Origin: an uncultured Bacteroidales bacterium | Lineage (GTDB): Bacteria > Bacteroidota > Bacteroidia > Bacteroidales > UBA932 | Direction: 5' to 3' | NCBI GenBank assembly: GCA_947179325.1 | Contig: CAMXAU010000031.1 | Coordinates: 1 to 34,553, forward strand | Length of the DNA: 34,553 bases | Part shown: piece after piece, positions 33,265 through 34,553 of the stretch | How positions within the stretch are numbered: the stretch's first letter is position 1 | How the letters are laid out: each line of letters starts with the position of its first letter | Made by a program: the position numbers and the translations under genes | The notes under the pieces: generated by a model | Told to the model about the DNA's origin: nothing | The model's database searches: none | Seen by the model: only the letters and a program-made list of their open reading frames with translations

Positions 33265-33272
33265 TATCTTTG
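33265..33272 (+). promoter_or_regulatory. -7 element of the PCMD-like gene
   Basis: TATCTTTG, perfect consensus, 29 bases upstream of the ATG. It faces an identical element on the other strand at 33285-33292. Confidence 0.75.
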
Positions 33273-33284
33273 CGTCAAATTGCA

Positions 33285-33292
33285 CAAAGATA
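33285..33292 (-). promoter_or_regulatory. -7 element of the M6 protease gene
   Basis: Read leftwards: TATCTTTG, perfect consensus, 26 bases upstream of the ATG at 33258. It forms an 8-bp inverted repeat with the opposite element, 12 bases apart. Confidence 0.75.
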
Positions 33293-33301
33293 TAACATTT
33301 T

Positions 33302-34270
33302 ATGAGACGAATATCATTAATTTTAGCCGTTGCCATGGTCTTTTGTGCCGATAAGGCTCTCTATGCGCAGCAAAGTGTCGTGAAGAATATAAATGAATAT
33401 GGCAAATTTGACCGCTGGTGTGTCCGGGAAGTGAAGGAATCGGACATAATCGGCGGCAAGACAAAATATCTGTACGAGTTCTTCGGGAACGGTGATACTG
33501 TTGTGACGCGTGAACCTCTCGTGAAACCATCATCCTATCTGTGGCGCACCAACAATGTGCTTGCTAATGTGGCAGGTGTATATAAGACGAACACGACTGT
33601 GTTTCCGGAGAAAAGGGGAGACGGCTATTGTGCAAGGATTGAGACGCATGTAGAGGAGGTTGTCGCGTTCGGCATAAATATGCAGGTCGTATGTCAGGGA
33701 GCCATGCTCATAGGGGACCTGATTGAACCGATAAAGAACACCAAGGACCCTCTTGGGAAAGTCCTGTATGGTGTCAGGTTCAATGGACGGCCGAAAGCAC
33801 TTGTGTATGACTATAAGGCGGATGTCGGGCATACTGTTGTCCGTGGAACAGGTTTCTCAAAGCTCAAGACCCTTGACTATCCGGACTATCCTGAGGTCTG
33901 CATTATCCTGCAGAAACGCTGGGAAGACGAGAATGGTGAGATCCATGCCCTGAGGGTCGGGACCGGATATGAGAGAATCATGAAGAATGCGCCTCAATGG
34001 GTAGACGGATATTCGCTGGAGATAAAGTACGGTGATATCACATCCTCACCAGCCTATAAGGAGTATATGGGGCTTCAGAAAGATCCCTCGACTGCTTTTC
34101 ATTCTCTGAATTCCAAGGGAAAGAATGTCGCTGTGACGGAAGAGGGGTGGGCTTCTCCGGATGTAGAGCCTAATTTTATGGTCATCAAGTTTCTTGCAAG
34201 CTGCAATGAAGCATTTTACGGTGGAGTAGGGAATATCCTGTGGATAGATAATGTCCGTCTTGAAATGTAG
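33302..34270 (+). CDS. Secreted PCMD-like (putative carbohydrate metabolism domain) protein
   Basis: 322 aa with a signal peptide (1-22, ending LYA before QQS). The mature part has the pattern of Bacteroidota PCMD proteins: FGNGDTVVTRE, then VLYGVRFNGRPKALVYDYKADVG in the middle, a charged EDENGEIHAL, and a C-terminal beta-rich LASCNEAFYGGVGNILWIDNVRLE that matches the jelly-roll ending seen in carbohydrate-associated surface proteins. The function in the family is inferred from neighbourhood with polysaccharide-use genes, which are absent here. It is divergent from the M6 protease through face-to-face promoters and followed by a terminator. Confidence 0.75.
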   Translation: MRRISLILAVAMVFCADKALYAQQSVVKNINEYGKFDRWCVREVKESDIIGGKTKYLYEFFGNGDTVVTREPLVKPSSYLWRTNNVLANVAGVYKTNTTVFPEKRGDGYCARIETHVEEVVAFGINMQVVCQGAMLIGDLIEPIKNTKDPLGKVLYGVRFNGRPKALVYDYKADVGHTVVRGTGFSKLKTLDYPDYPEVCIILQKRWEDENGEIHALRVGTGYERIMKNAPQWVDGYSLEIKYGDITSSPAYKEYMGLQKDPSTAFHSLNSKGKNVAVTEEGWASPDVEPNFMVIKFLASCNEAFYGGVGNILWIDNVRLEM

Positions 34271-34324
34271 ATTAATGGACATTTCAGAAAAAATAAAATA
34301 ATTGTAAAAAAACTTGAATCTCTT

Positions 34325-34352
34325 GCAACATTTACGGAGCATCCTGCATCTA
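34325..34352 (+). promoter_or_regulatory. Possible ECF-type promoter
   Basis: GCAACA (34325-34330), 16 bases, then CATCTA (34347-34352). This resembles the GCAAC...CGTCT style I associate with extracytoplasmic-function sigma factors in Bacteroidota. No gene follows before the terminator, so it may drive a short RNA or be fortuitous. Confidence 0.25.
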
Positions 34353-34384
34353 TGTATCAGGTTTAGGTTTTAGTACACAGTTAG

Positions 34385-34429
34385 AGAGCCGGTTTACGTA
34401 GCAGTTGCCGGCTCTTTATCTTTTTTTGA
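34385..34429 (+). terminator. Rho-independent terminator
   Basis: An 8-bp stem (34385-34392 AGAGCCGG, 34408-34415 CCGGCTCT) with a 15-base loop is followed by TTATCTTTTTTT. It lies 115 bases after the PCMD-like stop. Confidence 0.85.
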
Positions 34430-34494
34430 TGCCGGAATACGGCGGACACCAGGACATATATGCCATAAAAAGAGGCCAAGGAAGGAACCGTCTC

Positions 34495-34553
34495 TGAGCT
34501 GCACCCCAAAAGTTGAACACAAAACTTTTGGAGTGCAGTTTTATTATGAAGCA
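34495..34553 (+). mobile_element. Left end of a probable IS3-family insertion sequence (partial)
   Basis: From TG at 34495 the sequence reads GAGCTGCACCCCAAAAGTT, then a near-perfect inverted copy AACTTTTGGAGTGCAG (34499-34514 versus 34523-34538, one mismatch, 8-base loop), then a T-rich stretch and ATGAAG at 34546. IS3-family ends start with TG and often carry CTGCACCCC-type termini followed closely by orfA, so this is probably an IS end with the first codons of a transposase. The window stops before it can be confirmed. Confidence 0.5.

Overview
The window looks like a chromosomal segment of a member of the order Bacteroidales (phylum Bacteroidota); I cannot resolve the family. The evidence is the repeated -7 element of the form TAnnTTTG in front of many genes, the scarcity of Shine-Dalgarno sequences, and Bacteroidota-style proteins (PepSY-like secreted proteins, a PCMD-type surface protein, an M6 protease, a short Pgi). 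Most of it is core housekeeping DNA with small accessory blocks between.

Left part (1-7080). The tail of an unidentified gene ends in a terminator shared with a convergent locus. That locus, read leftwards, encodes an OmpR-type response regulator, a histidine kinase, an MgtA-type Mg2+ P-type ATPase and an outer-membrane porin-like protein. Between the kinase and mgtA lie four TTAGA-like boxes spaced by exactly 11 bp just upstream of a -7 element, which is the form expected of an operator for an OmpR-family regulator. I read the locus as a PhoPQ-like cation or envelope regulon. An EamA transporter gene precedes it.

Middle part (7080-19561). pgi-hisS is a two-gene operon divergent from a glycerophosphodiesterase. 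Next, all leftward, come an S4 RNA-binding protein, a mannose-6-phosphate isomerase with a striking His/Cys-rich insert and tail, nadD and gmk. gmk is divergent from fructose-bisphosphate aldolase through almost touching promoters. rpmH (L34, 50 aa) follows, then a polA - sigma factor - rsmG operon.

Right part (19562-34553). A PepSY-like / rmuC / PepSY-like trio reads rightwards. A tyrS-rbfA-LolC/E-like permease-nitroreductase operon reads leftwards. tpiA and an M49-like lipoprotein peptidase read rightwards. A YtxH / holin-like / 52-aa protein envelope operon, a NahK-like kinase, a small lipoprotein and an M6 metalloprotease read leftwards. A PCMD-like secreted protein reads rightwards, divergent from the M6 gene through face-to-face promoters. 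The last 59 bases look like the end of an IS3-family insertion sequence cut by the window.

I saw no CRISPR array, rRNA, tRNA or prophage. The strongest candidates for new biology are the 11-bp-phased operator of the mgtA locus, the metal-binding additions on the isomerase, the PepSY-RmuC-PepSY arrangement and the face-to-face promoters of the M6/PCMD pair. All functions are read from sequence motifs without database searches.
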